Positions 1-8,417 of a stretch of 64,000 bases of DNA are shown here, one piece after another. The notes under the pieces are model-generated. The model was given only the letters and a program-made list of their open reading frames with translations, was not told the origin of the DNA and did not search any database. The DNA lies in assembly GCF_001704155.1 (NCBI RefSeq), contig NZ_CP016294.1:415001-479000 (forward strand). Reading direction: 5' to 3'. Both the position numbers and the translations under genes were made by a program. Position 1 is the first letter of the stretch; every line of letters begins with the position of its first letter. Origin of the DNA: Stenotrophomonas rhizophila (lineage in GTDB: Bacteria > Pseudomonadota > Gammaproteobacteria > Xanthomonadales > Xanthomonadaceae).

Positions 1-394
1 CGACTGCGACCACTTCAAGCAGGTCAACGATGAGTACGGCCACCAGGCCGGCGACCGTGTGCTGCAGAGCGTGGCCAACATCCTTCGCTCGGTAGCCACC
101 GAACAGGATCGTGCCTGCCGGTTGGGCGGGGATGAGTTCTGCCTGCTGCTGCGCGACGCCAACGCAGAAGCCGTGCAGCATGCCGCCGAGTTCATCCTCG
201 GCGCGGTGCATGGCCTGATGAGCCGGGCCGGCGGCCATCCGCATGTCTGCCCGGTCAGCATCGGAATGAGCCTGCTGGAGGCCGATGGTGACTGGAGCGG
301 GTGGTACGCCCGCGCCGACAATGCGCTCTACGAAGCCAAGCGGCAAGGCGGCAACCGCTCGTATTGGTCGCATGATGCGATCGCCACTCCCTGA
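1..394 (+). CDS. GGDEF-domain diguanylate cyclase, C-terminal part (5' end outside window)
   Basis: The open frame runs in from the left edge (frame begins at base 2) and carries the core of a GGDEF domain. An upstream motif reads DHFKQVNDEYGHQAGD, and about 25 residues later comes an intact GGDEF active-site loop (RLGGDEFCLLLRD). The C-terminal block typical of the family follows (SIGMSLLE, ARADNALYEAKRQGGNR). Such domains make cyclic di-GMP from two GTP in the cytoplasm. The N-terminal sensory part lies outside the window, so the input signal cannot be named. The stop is 12 bases before the cyclase-like gene that begins the peptide-modification cassette, so the two may be cotranscribed. Confidence 0.9.
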   Translation, partial: DCDHFKQVNDEYGHQAGDRVLQSVANILRSVATEQDRACRLGGDEFCLLLRDANAEAVQHAAEFILGAVHGLMSRAGGHPHVCPVSIGMSLLEADGDWSGWYARADNALYEAKRQGGNRSYWSHDAIATP

Positions 395-406
395 CGGGGA
401 ATCCGA

Positions 407-2902
407 ATGAACGGTGACAACGGAACGTCGACCCAGGCCCCACAGCTGCGCGCACTGCTGTTCACCGATCTGTGCGATTCGCTGATCCTGGTGGAACGCA
501 TCGGCGACAGCGCCGCAGCCGAGCTGTTCCAGCAGCACGACCGGCTGGTGCTGACGCTGCAACAGCAATGGAATGGCCAGCAGATCGACCGTTCCGATGG
601 CCTGTTCCTGTTGTTCGAACGCGCCATTGATGGCCTGGGTTTCGCGCTGGACTACCAGCGGGAACTGAAGGCGCTGGGCCAGGCGCAGAAGCTCGAGCTG
701 CGCGCCCGCGCCGGCCTGCACGTGGGTGAAGTCCTTACCTGGGAAAACAGCGCCGAAGCGGTGAAGGCCGGCGCCAAGTCGGTCGAAGTCGAGGGCCTGG
801 CCAAGCCGATGGCGGCACGGTTGATGATGCTGGCAAGGCCAGGGCAGATCCTGCTGTCGGCCGTCGCCGAGTCACTCACCCATCGCGCCACATCCACCCT
901 GGGCGAACGCGCCGAGCGGCTGGTCTGGAAGTCGCACGGGCGCTGGCGCTTCAAAGGCATCCCCGCCACCCAGGAAGTCTACGAGGTGGGGGAGATCGGG
1001 GCGGCGCCGCTGCGCATGCCGCGTGGATCAACCAAGGCGCGCCGTGACATTCCGCTCTGGCGTCAGCCTGCCGCGCTGGCGGCCGAGGTACTGGTGTTGG
1101 CCACGGTGGTGGTGGGCGGCTGGCTGCTGCTTCGGCCGGCCCCGGCCATCGCGTTTGCCGAACGCGACTGGGTCGTGGTGGGAGAGGTGCGCAACCTGAC
1201 GGACGAGCGCCTGCTCGATGACAGCCTGGACCAGGCCTTCAGGATCAGCCTGGGGCAGTCGCGCCACGTCAACGTGCTCAGCGATATCAAGGTCCGTGAA
1301 ACGCTGGCCCTGATGCGCAAACCCGACGGGTCGCTGCTGGACCGGCAGACCGCGATCGAGGTGGCGATGCGCGATGGAGCGCGGGCGGTGATCATGCCGT
1401 CGGTGCTGGAAATCAACGGCAAGCTGCGCGTGACCGTTGAGGTCATCGATCCCGCCAATGGCAACACCGTCTACTCCCACTCTGCCGACGGGCGCGGGCT
1501 GGAATCGGTGTTGACCTCTGCCGACCAGGTCGTTGCCGCGCTGCGCGATGACCTTGGCGAGGCGATGGAAGACATCTCGCGCGACTCGGCACCGTTGCCC
1601 AAGGTCGCGACCCCCAGCATCGATGCGCTGCATGCTTACGCCAAGGGTCTGGCTGCGATGTCGACGCAGGATTTCGATAGTGCGCTGATGTTCTTCAAGC
1701 AGGCCGCCACTGTCGATCCCGGCTTTGCGTTCGCCTACGTAGGCATGATGCGCATCCGCTACGGGCAGGGCCACCTCGAAGAGGCGCGCAGCCTGTTCAA
1801 CACGGCCAACGGGCTTCCAGACCGCCTTACGCCGCGCGAGCGGCTGTATCTGCAGGCGTGGGGGTCGCAGTTCGCCGGTGCCGCCATGCCCGCGGTGGCC
1901 GAGCAGTGGCGGATGTTGACGGAGCTGTACCCGGACGATTACGCCGGGCACATGAATTACTCCAGTGCCCTGTACGTGATGGGCAAGTACGATGCCGCGC
2001 TCGCAGCAGCGCGGCCACTCCTGCTCGCCCAGAATCCCCAGAAAGGCCTCGCGCAGAACTTCGTCGGGCGCATCCACCTGGCCGTTGCCGATGTGGGCGA
2101 GGCGCAGCGCATGTTCAAGGAAACGGCTGCAATGGACCGCGGCGCCAGCGACGTATGGTGGGCGCTGAGCCTGGCGGCGGCAAAGGACTATCCAGCCTCC
2201 GAGGAAATCTTCGCGCGCCGTCCGCTGCGCGGACCCGGCGAGCAGATCGAACGCTCCAGCGCGCTCGTTGACCAAGGCCGGTTCGTGGAAGCAAACGAGC
2301 TGATCGAACGCGCCCAGTCCCAGTGCAGCGAAGTCGTGGAAGTCTGCCGCGTGCTGGATGTCATCGCGCTTCACCAGCGTAGGTTGACCGGGAACCCGAC
2401 GCCCAAGGAATCGTATGCGGCAATCCTGGATCTGTGGCTGAAGAAGGCCGAGCAGCAGGACGCAGCCTCGCGAAGGGAAAGCGTGCTGTTCATTCTGGCC
2501 ACGGCGTACCACGCGGTCCGCGCCGGTCATTCGGGAGCCGTCCGGGCTCGATCCGGCGTGCTGAAAGGGCTGGTGCAGAAAGACGACGAGCCCCGGGCAA
2601 GCCAGCTTTGGGCGCTCGTGCAGGGCGTGCTGGACGTAGAGGATGGTCGGCCGGAAAGCGCGGTGAAGTCACTCGAGCCGTTCGTCCACGGCGATGAGCT
2701 TTACCAGGTGCACGTCGTGCTGCATGACGCCTATGAGGCCCTCGGCGACAAGGCCGGCCAGAAGAAGCAGCGTGACTGGCTGGATCAGCAACGCGGTCGC
2801 GCCTACGCCGAAGAAATCAGCAGTTACGTCCTGCAGTCCCTGAATCTGGATGATGCAAGACGCCTGCAGAGCAGCGACACGCAACGTGTCGCTGCCCTCT
2901 GA
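407..2902 (+). CDS. Membrane class III nucleotide cyclase-like/TPR protein, peptide-modification system cyclase family
   Basis: The 831-residue protein has three parts. Residues about 14-160 form a class III cyclase-like domain: metal-binding Asp at FTDL (D21) and at RSDG (D64), HVGEV near 105, and EGLAKPMAARL near 129-139. A single transmembrane segment lies at about 222-243. A long periplasmic-side region follows, beginning AIAFAERDWVVVGEV, with TPR-like helical repeats from about 400 to the C-terminus. At the position where active cyclases have the transition-state Asn (xVNxAARL) this protein has Pro134, although the following Arg138 is kept, so activity is uncertain. The architecture and neighbours match what I recall as the family named putative peptide modification system cyclase in xanthomonads. 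The gene ends 6 bases from the convergent precursor gene. Role as sensor or scaffold of the maturation system is inferred. Confidence 0.8.
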   Translation: MNGDNGTSTQAPQLRALLFTDLCDSLILVERIGDSAAAELFQQHDRLVLTLQQQWNGQQIDRSDGLFLLFERAIDGLGFALDYQRELKALGQAQKLELRARAGLHVGEVLTWENSAEAVKAGAKSVEVEGLAKPMAARLMMLARPGQILLSAVAESLTHRATSTLGERAERLVWKSHGRWRFKGIPATQEVYEVGEIGAAPLRMPRGSTKARRDIPLWRQPAALAAEVLVLATVVVGGWLLLRPAPAIAFAERDWVVVGEVRNLTDERLLDDSLDQAFRISLGQSRHVNVLSDIKVRETLALMRKPDGSLLDRQTAIEVAMRDGARAVIMPSVLEINGKLRVTVEVIDPANGNTVYSHSADGRGLESVLTSADQVVAALRDDLGEAMEDISRDSAPLPKVATPSIDALHAYAKGLAAMSTQDFDSALMFFKQAATVDPGFAFAYVGMMRIRYGQGHLEEARSLFNTANGLPDRLTPRERLYLQAWGSQFAGAAMPAVAEQWRMLTELYPDDYAGHMNYSSALYVMGKYDAALAAARPLLLAQNPQKGLAQNFVGRIHLAVADVGEAQRMFKETAAMDRGASDVWWALSLAAAKDYPASEEIFARRPLRGPGEQIERSSALVDQGRFVEANELIERAQSQCSEVVEVCRVLDVIALHQRRLTGNPTPKESYAAILDLWLKKAEQQDAASRRESVLFILATAYHAVRAGHSGAVRARSGVLKGLVQKDDEPRASQLWALVQGVLDVEDGRPESAVKSLEPFVHGDELYQVHVVLHDAYEALGDKAGQKKQRDWLDQQRGRAYAEEISSYVLQSLNLDDARRLQSSDTQRVAAL

Positions 2903-2908
2903 CCCGCA

Positions 2909-3211
2909 TCAGGCATCGTCGCCCAGCTGCGACGACGCACGACCCGCCTCGAAGCAGAACACAACGCGGAACGGCGAGTTGACCTGAAGGTGCTTGGCCA
3001 GCTTTTCGCGCAGCGCCTTGAACTCTTCTTTCGTCGCGAGCGTGGTGAGCGGATCGCAGCAGTCCCTGGTGGCTTCCTCATCCACGCCGAGGGTCGCCAG
3101 CGCCTTCGAAGGATTGGCGGAGAAAGCCGCGCGGAACGCATCGTCATTGATCAGAAGGTCCATCAGACGCTGGACGGTATCTTCCGGCAGAGGGGTGTTC
3201 GTCGAAGTCAT
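2909..3211 (-). CDS. Putative modified (RiPP-like) precursor peptide with nitrile-hydratase-like leader
   Basis: A 100-residue protein. The ATG at 3211 was chosen because the longer frame up to 3340 overlaps the divergent promoter region and has unlike composition. Residues about 13-45 (VQRLMDLLINDDAFRAAFS then NPSKALATLGV) resemble the NHLP-type leader derived from the nitrile hydratase alpha subunit, with the F-R-x-x-F/L and N-P-x-x-A-L-x-x-L-G pattern. The remaining part has a Cys-Cys pair (RDCCDP), a Lys/Glu-rich helix and a tail with one more Cys (FRVVFCFEAGRASS). Family knowledge: such leaders direct peptide-modifying enzymes. It lies between the cyclase/TPR gene (convergent) and the dehydrogenase gene (divergent), matching the putative modified peptide family found with both. 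No export gene or leader protease is adjacent. What modification occurs is unknown. Confidence 0.75.
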   Translation of the reverse strand: MTSTNTPLPEDTVQRLMDLLINDDAFRAAFSANPSKALATLGVDEEATRDCCDPLTTLATKEEFKALREKLAKHLQVNSPFRVVFCFEAGRASSQLGDDA

Positions 3212-3351
3212 TTGAAAGGCCCGGTGTTGGAGGGGTGACAGGAGGTTATCGGCAGCCGCGACGCTGGATTGAGCCTGCCGGAAGTTGGGTGCAAGCCATC
3301 GAACCGGCCGGCTATAGTGCGGCTCGCCCCGGTGGATCATAGACCTTCGCC
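3212..3351. promoter_or_regulatory. Divergent promoter region, precursor peptide / maturation dehydrogenase
   Basis: This 140-base gap separates the two divergent starts and must hold the promoters of both. On the plus strand a good -10 like hexamer TATAGT is at 3313-3318, about 34 bases before the dehydrogenase ATG, without a convincing -35. On the minus strand GATAAC (3250-3245) is a possible -10 for the precursor. No palindromic operator was found. Confidence 0.35.
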
Positions 3352-4515
3352 ATGCAGTATCGCCGCTGCCAGACCCTGTTCCTCGAGCCTCGGGAAACCC
3401 CCGGGTTCCGCCTGCAGGACCTGCTGGCCGGCGGGACCGGCTTGCACTACGAGCAGCGCGTCGTGGCCATGGCGCCCCACCTGGACGGTCCCGTTCCGAT
3501 CACGCCGGACGATGCCGCGCTGCTGCTCGCCTGCAGTGCCGAAACCTGGCAGCCCTTGCCGACCTCGGCCGAGGCGCGTGCCCGCGTCATGCGGCTGGTG
3601 GCGGAAGGGGTGCTGGTGAGCGATTCGGCCGACCATGCGGTGCATGCGGCCGCCGACACCACGCTCAGGGCATCCCACTGGTGGTCGGTGGCGGCCTTGT
3701 TCCACCGGCTGTCGCGCTGGACCGGCGTGGACAGCGTGGAGGAGATGGAGCGCAGCCAGATGGTCACGGCGCAGGACCTGGTACGCAAGCTGGGCAATCC
3801 TCCCGCGGAGGCGCCGCCGCGCCTGCCCGGCGCGGTCGCGCTGCCGCCATTGGGCGACCGGTTCCTGGACGGGTTGCTCCTGCGCCGCACCACATGCAGG
3901 AATTTCGACACGTCCCGGCCGCTGCCCTTGGCGCTGCTCGCAGGCATGCTGGGAGAGGTCCTGCTGGCCAGCGCCCATGTGGAACCGGAGCCCGGCGTGC
4001 GCTTCCTGAAGAAGAACGTGGCGTCCGCCGGTGGCCTGCACCCGATTGAAGCGTATGTGCTGGTCCAGAACGTCGAAGGCCTGGAGCCTGGTCTCCATCA
4101 CTACCATGCCGTCGCGCACGAGCTTGCCCGCTTGCCTGTACAACCCCCGGCGTTGCCGGCCTTTGCCCATCGGCTGCTGGCTGGCCAGAGCTGGTTCGCC
4201 GATGCGCATGCGCTGGTGATCCTGGTCTGCCGCTTTGAACGCAACTTCTGGAAGTACCGCAACCACGCCAAGGCCTATCGCGCGGTGACCCTCGACGCCG
4301 GCCACATCTCACAGGCCTTCTATACGCAGGCCACGGCCTACGGGCTGGGCGCGTTCGTCACCGCCGCCATCAACGAAGAAGAGGTGGAGCAGGTACTGGG
4401 CCTCGATCCGATGCGGGAAGGCCCGTTGGCCGTGTGCGGCTTTGGCTGGCGCTCGGAGCAGATGCGGACGCCGGAGATGGATCCCGCCGGGCATACCTGG
4501 AAAACCGGGCCGTGA
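3352..4515 (+). CDS. SagB-type peptide maturation dehydrogenase (nitroreductase fold)
   Basis: The 387-residue protein has an N-terminal region of about 160 residues and a C-terminal nitroreductase/SagB-type domain. Diagnostic motifs are LRRTTCRNFD (family R-x-S-x-R-x-F near the FMN site), ASAGGLHPIEAYV (SagB P-S-A-G-x-x-H-P), and KYRNHAKAYRAVTLDAGHIS (Y-R...L-D-A-G-H). SagB enzymes are FMN-dependent and oxidise azolines made by a YcaO cyclodehydratase. No YcaO gene is present in the window next to it, so the substrate may be different. I recall this branch as putative peptide maturation dehydrogenase, always near a putative modified peptide and the cyclase. The stop overlaps the start of the following TPR gene (GTGA at 4512-4515), indicating translational coupling. 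Confidence 0.8.
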   Translation: MQYRRCQTLFLEPRETPGFRLQDLLAGGTGLHYEQRVVAMAPHLDGPVPITPDDAALLLACSAETWQPLPTSAEARARVMRLVAEGVLVSDSADHAVHAAADTTLRASHWWSVAALFHRLSRWTGVDSVEEMERSQMVTAQDLVRKLGNPPAEAPPRLPGAVALPPLGDRFLDGLLLRRTTCRNFDTSRPLPLALLAGMLGEVLLASAHVEPEPGVRFLKKNVASAGGLHPIEAYVLVQNVEGLEPGLHHYHAVAHELARLPVQPPALPAFAHRLLAGQSWFADAHALVILVCRFERNFWKYRNHAKAYRAVTLDAGHISQAFYTQATAYGLGAFVTAAINEEEVEQVLGLDPMREGPLAVCGFGWRSEQMRTPEMDPAGHTWKTGP

Positions 4516-6359
4516 AGCCGGCTCCCCGATCCCCACGCTGGCGCCGATCGGCGGCGCTGGTCGCCCTGGTGGCGCTGGCGATGGTCGGCGCAGGCGCCTG
4601 GATGCTGTTGCGACCAGAGCCGGCCATCGCGTTTGCAGAACGCGACTGGGTGGTGCTGGCCGACGTGGACAACGCGAGCGGCAAGGCGTTGTTCGACGAC
4701 TCGCTGCAGCGCGCGGTGTTGATGAGCCTGGAGCAGTCGCGTTACGTCAACGTGCTGTCCACCAGCAGGGTGACCGAATCGCGTGGCCTGCTGCGGATCC
4801 CCTCCGGGCGCGGGCTGGACCGTGAGCTGGCCAGCGACGTGGCGGCGCGCGAGGGCGCCCGAATGGTCGTGGCGCCGGCCATCCGCCAGTCCCGTGGGCA
4901 CTACCTGGTGAGCGTGGACCTGATCGATCCGAACCGCCGCGCCGTGGTGCGCAGCTACCGCGCGAAGGCCGGCACCTCGTCCGAGGTGATGGCGGCGGTG
5001 GACGACGTGGTGGGCCAGCTGCGTGCCGGGCTCGGTGAATCGGTGGCGTCAGTGCAGCAGTCGGTGCCGCTGCCGCAGGCCTCCACTGCCAACCTGCAGG
5101 CGCTGAAGTCGTTCGCGCTGGCAGAAAGCGCCCTCGGCCGTCGGCGCTTTTCCGAATCGGCCAAGCTGTATGAGGCGGCCATTGATGCCGACCCGGATTT
5201 CGCCATGGCCCATATCGGCCTCGCCAGGCTTCTGGTGCGTCTGGACCAGCGTGCCGAAGCGCAGCCGCACCTGGCCCGCGCGCTGGCGGTGAGCCAGCGC
5301 CTGCCGCACCGCGAACGGCTCTACCTCAAGGCCTGGCGCAACGAGCTGAGCGCGGACGCGTGGCCGCTGGACGACTGGCGCGTGTTGGCCGATGTCTATC
5401 CCGATTCCTTTGCCGGCCTGGCCAACACCTCCTGGTACCTGCTGACCGACAACCGCTACGAAGAGGCAGAGCGCTACGCCGTCGGCGCCGCAGTACCGCA
5501 GAACCCGATGCGTGCCTACACCATCGCGCAGCTGGGGTGGATCCAGCTGGGTACCAACCGCTTTGATGATGCGCTGCGCAGTTTCAGATGGTCCGAAACG
5601 TTGACCGGGCGGGCGGCCAGCGATCCACGCGCCGACGTGCTGATCGCCATGCGCCGGTACGGGGACGCACAAGCGGTACTTGCCCAGCTGGGCAAGCCGC
5701 GCGACGAACTGCAGGCGCTGATGAACGTGCGGGTGCGGCTGCTGCTGGCGGCTGACCAGGATGACTGCACGGGCATGCGCACGGCGCTGTCATCGGAAGC
5801 GGCACCGGAGTCGGCCGATTTCCACGTACATGCCGCGCTCATGCGGGCCGTGGTGGATACCGCGTGCGAGCAGGGCGAAGCCAAGGCGCTGGCCGATATC
5901 GCCACCGAGCTGCGCCCGCTGCTGGCCGCGACCACCGATCCGAGCACGCCCGACCGCATCCTGCGCCTGCTGTCGCTGATTTACCTGGCCCAGCGCCAGG
6001 GCGACCACGTACTGGCCAACCGGCTGCTGGCCGAGTACGACGCGCAGGTGGTGCAGCAGAAGAACCCGGTGATCGGAAAGTGGCGCACCATGGTGCTGGC
6101 CATGCAGGAAATCGGCCGGGGTGCACCGCAGCAGGCCGTGGCGCTGCTTCAGCCGATGATGGATGGCAGCGAACCGGTGCAGGCGCATGTGGCGCTGCGC
6201 GAGGCGTACCGCCTGCTGGGCGATGGTGAGCAGTTCCAGAAGCAGAACGAATGGCTGTTCGAGAACCGGGGCAGGGCGATCGCGGAGGTTGCCAACACCC
6301 AGTTGATGCAGGCATTGAACGTGCATGACACGGTGTCGGACGCTACGTTGCGGCGGTGA
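4512..6359 (+). CDS. Membrane-anchored TPR protein, paralogue of the cyclase C-terminal region
   Basis: Start chosen at GTG 4512, which overlaps the TGA of the dehydrogenase gene. The in-frame ATG at 4434 lies inside that gene. The 615-residue product has a basic N-terminus, one transmembrane segment at about 13-32, then the block LLRPEPAIAFAERDWVVLAD. That block is nearly identical to the segment after the transmembrane helix of the cyclase protein encoded at 407-2902. The similarity continues (LFDDSL, LEQSRYVNVLS, the ALVDQ/TPR-type repeats and the final RGRA-I/Y-AE block). It therefore looks like a duplicate lacking the cyclase domain. TPR arrays normally bind proteins; a scaffold role in the peptide-modification system is inferred from the coupling and paralogy. 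Confidence 0.8.
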   Translation: MKPAPRSPRWRRSAALVALVALAMVGAGAWMLLRPEPAIAFAERDWVVLADVDNASGKALFDDSLQRAVLMSLEQSRYVNVLSTSRVTESRGLLRIPSGRGLDRELASDVAAREGARMVVAPAIRQSRGHYLVSVDLIDPNRRAVVRSYRAKAGTSSEVMAAVDDVVGQLRAGLGESVASVQQSVPLPQASTANLQALKSFALAESALGRRRFSESAKLYEAAIDADPDFAMAHIGLARLLVRLDQRAEAQPHLARALAVSQRLPHRERLYLKAWRNELSADAWPLDDWRVLADVYPDSFAGLANTSWYLLTDNRYEEAERYAVGAAVPQNPMRAYTIAQLGWIQLGTNRFDDALRSFRWSETLTGRAASDPRADVLIAMRRYGDAQAVLAQLGKPRDELQALMNVRVRLLLAADQDDCTGMRTALSSEAAPESADFHVHAALMRAVVDTACEQGEAKALADIATELRPLLAATTDPSTPDRILRLLSLIYLAQRQGDHVLANRLLAEYDAQVVQQKNPVIGKWRTMVLAMQEIGRGAPQQAVALLQPMMDGSEPVQAHVALREAYRLLGDGEQFQKQNEWLFENRGRAIAEVANTQLMQALNVHDTVSDATLRR

Positions 6360-6402
6360 GTGTGCGTCGTTGTCCGGCACCGTTCTTCGTTCGGCGACGC
6401 GG

Positions 6403-8385
6403 TTACGTGGCTTCGAAATCCACCAGCACCGCGCCATCGGCCACCTGGTCGCCGGCCTTGACCCGGTACCCCTGCACCGTGCCATCGGCCGGGGCCTGCA
6501 GGGTGTGCTCCATCTTCATCGCCTCCAGCACCAGCAACGGGGTACCGCGTACCACCTGCGTGCCCGGTGCCAGCAGCGTGGCCACGATGCGGCCCGGCAT
6601 CGGTGCGACCAGGCTGCCGGCGTCCGCTACAGCGTGGTCCGCTTCGCTCACCGGGTCATGCAGGGTGAAGCGCTGCACGCCATCGTTGCCGAACAGGTAC
6701 AGCTCGCTGCCATCGCGCACCACGCGGGCGCGGTGCAGGCGCTCTCCCACCTGCAGTGCCAGCCGCTCGCCCACCATCCGGCCCTGCGCCGATACCGTGG
6801 TGCCGCCCACCTCGATCGACCACGCCTCGCCATGGCCTTCAACGGCCAGCACCTGCTGGTGGCCACGATGCTCCAGCGTCAGCCGCCGCGCCGCACGCTG
6901 GCCCAGCCGCCAGCCATCGCGCGCCTGCCACGGCGAGTGCGGGTCGCGCGCATCCACAGGCGCCGCTGCGTCCGTCGCCATCGCAGCTACGGCCGCCAGC
7001 GCCCACAGGGCAGGGTCGGTATCGCCCTGATGGGGCGCCAGTGCGGCCTGCTCGCGTTCGATCAACGCGGTATCCAGCTTCGCGTTGGCGAACGAATCGG
7101 TCATCACCAGCCGGCGCAGGAACGCGGCGTTGGTGGTCACGCCCACCACTTCGCACTCGGCCAGCGCCTGCTGCATGCGGCGTAGCGCGGCATCGCGGTC
7201 CACATCCCACACGATCAGCTTGGCAATCATCGGGTCGTAGAACGGGGTGATCGCATCGCCCTGTTCCACACCCGCATCCACGCGCACGTGCGCGCTGCCG
7301 GACGGCAGGCGCAGGTGGCGCAGGGTGCCGGTGGAAGGCAGGAACCCCTTGTCGGCATCTTCGGCATACAGCCGCGCTTCCAGCGCATGGCCGCTGATCT
7401 GCAGCTGTTCCTGCTGCAGCGGCAGCGGCGCGCCGCTGGCCACGCGCAGCTGCCACTCCACCAGGTCGGTACCGGTGATGCACTCGGTCACCGGGTGCTC
7501 CACCTGCAGGCGGGTGTTCATTTCCATGAAATAGAAATCGCCGTCGGGCCCGGCGATGAACTCCACCGTGCCGGCGCCCACGTAATTCACCGCGCGCGCG
7601 GCATCCACCGCGGCCTTGCCCATGGCGGCGCGGCGCTCGGGCGTCATGCCCGGCGCAGGTGCTTCTTCCAGCACCTTCTGGTGGCGGCGCTGCACCGAGC
7701 AGTCGCGCTCGAACAGGTACACCACGTTGCCGTGGCTGTCGCCAAACACCTGGATCTCGATATGGCGCGGGCGCTCCACGTACTTTTCCACCAGCACGTG
7801 CGCGTTGCCGAAGGCGGACTGCGCCTCGCGCTGGCAGCTGGCCAGCGCCTCCGTGAAGGCCGCGCTGTCGTCCACCTTGCGCATGCCCTTGCCACCGCCG
7901 CCGGCGCTGGCCTTGATCAGCACCGGGTAGCCGATGCCGTCGGCCTGTTCGCGCAGGAACGCCGGTTCCTGCGCGTCGCCGTGGTAGCCCGGGGTCAGCG
8001 GCACGCCGGCCTGCGCCATCAGCGCCTTGGCCGCGCTCTTGTCGCCCATCGCGCGGATCGCCGCCGCAGACGGGCCGATGAACACGATGCCCGCCTCGGC
8101 GCAGGCCTGGGCGAAGTCCGCGTTTTCCGACAGGAAGCCGTAACCGGGGTGGATCGCCTGCGCGCCGGTGCGGCGCGCGGCGTCCAGGATGGCGTCGGCG
8201 CGCAGGTAGCTTTCGCGCGCCGGTGCCGGGCCGATGCCCACGGCCTCGTCGGCCAGGCGCACATGGCGTGCATCGCGGTCGGCGTCGGAGTACACCGCCA
8301 CCGTGGCAATGCCCAGGCGCTGGCAGGTGGCGATGACGCGGCAGGCGATTTCGCCACGGTTGGCGATCAGGATCTTGGTGAACAT
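6403..8385 (-). CDS. liuD: 3-methylcrotonyl-CoA carboxylase alpha (biotin-containing) subunit
   Basis: Biotin carboxylase subunit of leucine/isovalerate degradation: it carboxylates its biotin with ATP and bicarbonate and hands the CO2 to the beta subunit. The chosen ATG (8385) gives MFTKILIANRGEIACRV, the canonical start of these enzymes, and 660 residues. The frame extends upstream to 8421 without matching the family. Domains: biotin carboxylase N-terminal (1-110), ATP-grasp (about 115-320, glycine-rich ASAGGGGKGMRKV), C-terminal carboxylase part (about 335-440), and biotinyl domain at the end with EAMKMEH where the Lys is biotinylated. It lies 32 bases behind liuB in the liuA-liuB-liuD operon. 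The pairing with isovaleryl-CoA dehydrogenase favours methylcrotonyl-CoA over propionyl- or geranyl-CoA as substrate. Confidence 0.93.
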   Translation of the reverse strand: MFTKILIANRGEIACRVIATCQRLGIATVAVYSDADRDARHVRLADEAVGIGPAPARESYLRADAILDAARRTGAQAIHPGYGFLSENADFAQACAEAGIVFIGPSAAAIRAMGDKSAAKALMAQAGVPLTPGYHGDAQEPAFLREQADGIGYPVLIKASAGGGGKGMRKVDDSAAFTEALASCQREAQSAFGNAHVLVEKYVERPRHIEIQVFGDSHGNVVYLFERDCSVQRRHQKVLEEAPAPGMTPERRAAMGKAAVDAARAVNYVGAGTVEFIAGPDGDFYFMEMNTRLQVEHPVTECITGTDLVEWQLRVASGAPLPLQQEQLQISGHALEARLYAEDADKGFLPSTGTLRHLRLPSGSAHVRVDAGVEQGDAITPFYDPMIAKLIVWDVDRDAALRRMQQALAECEVVGVTTNAAFLRRLVMTDSFANAKLDTALIEREQAALAPHQGDTDPALWALAAVAAMATDAAAPVDARDPHSPWQARDGWRLGQRAARRLTLEHRGHQQVLAVEGHGEAWSIEVGGTTVSAQGRMVGERLALQVGERLHRARVVRDGSELYLFGNDGVQRFTLHDPVSEADHAVADAGSLVAPMPGRIVATLLAPGTQVVRGTPLLVLEAMKMEHTLQAPADGTVQGYRVKAGDQVADGAVLVDFEAT

Positions 8386-8417
8386 GGAAGTCTCGTTGCG
8401 CATGCCAGGGGGCCGGA

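Noticed and set aside
1028..2530. 500-codon antisense frame over the cyclase/TPR gene
   Set aside because: No domain, rich in His/Arg/Gln as typical for shadows of GC-rich genes.
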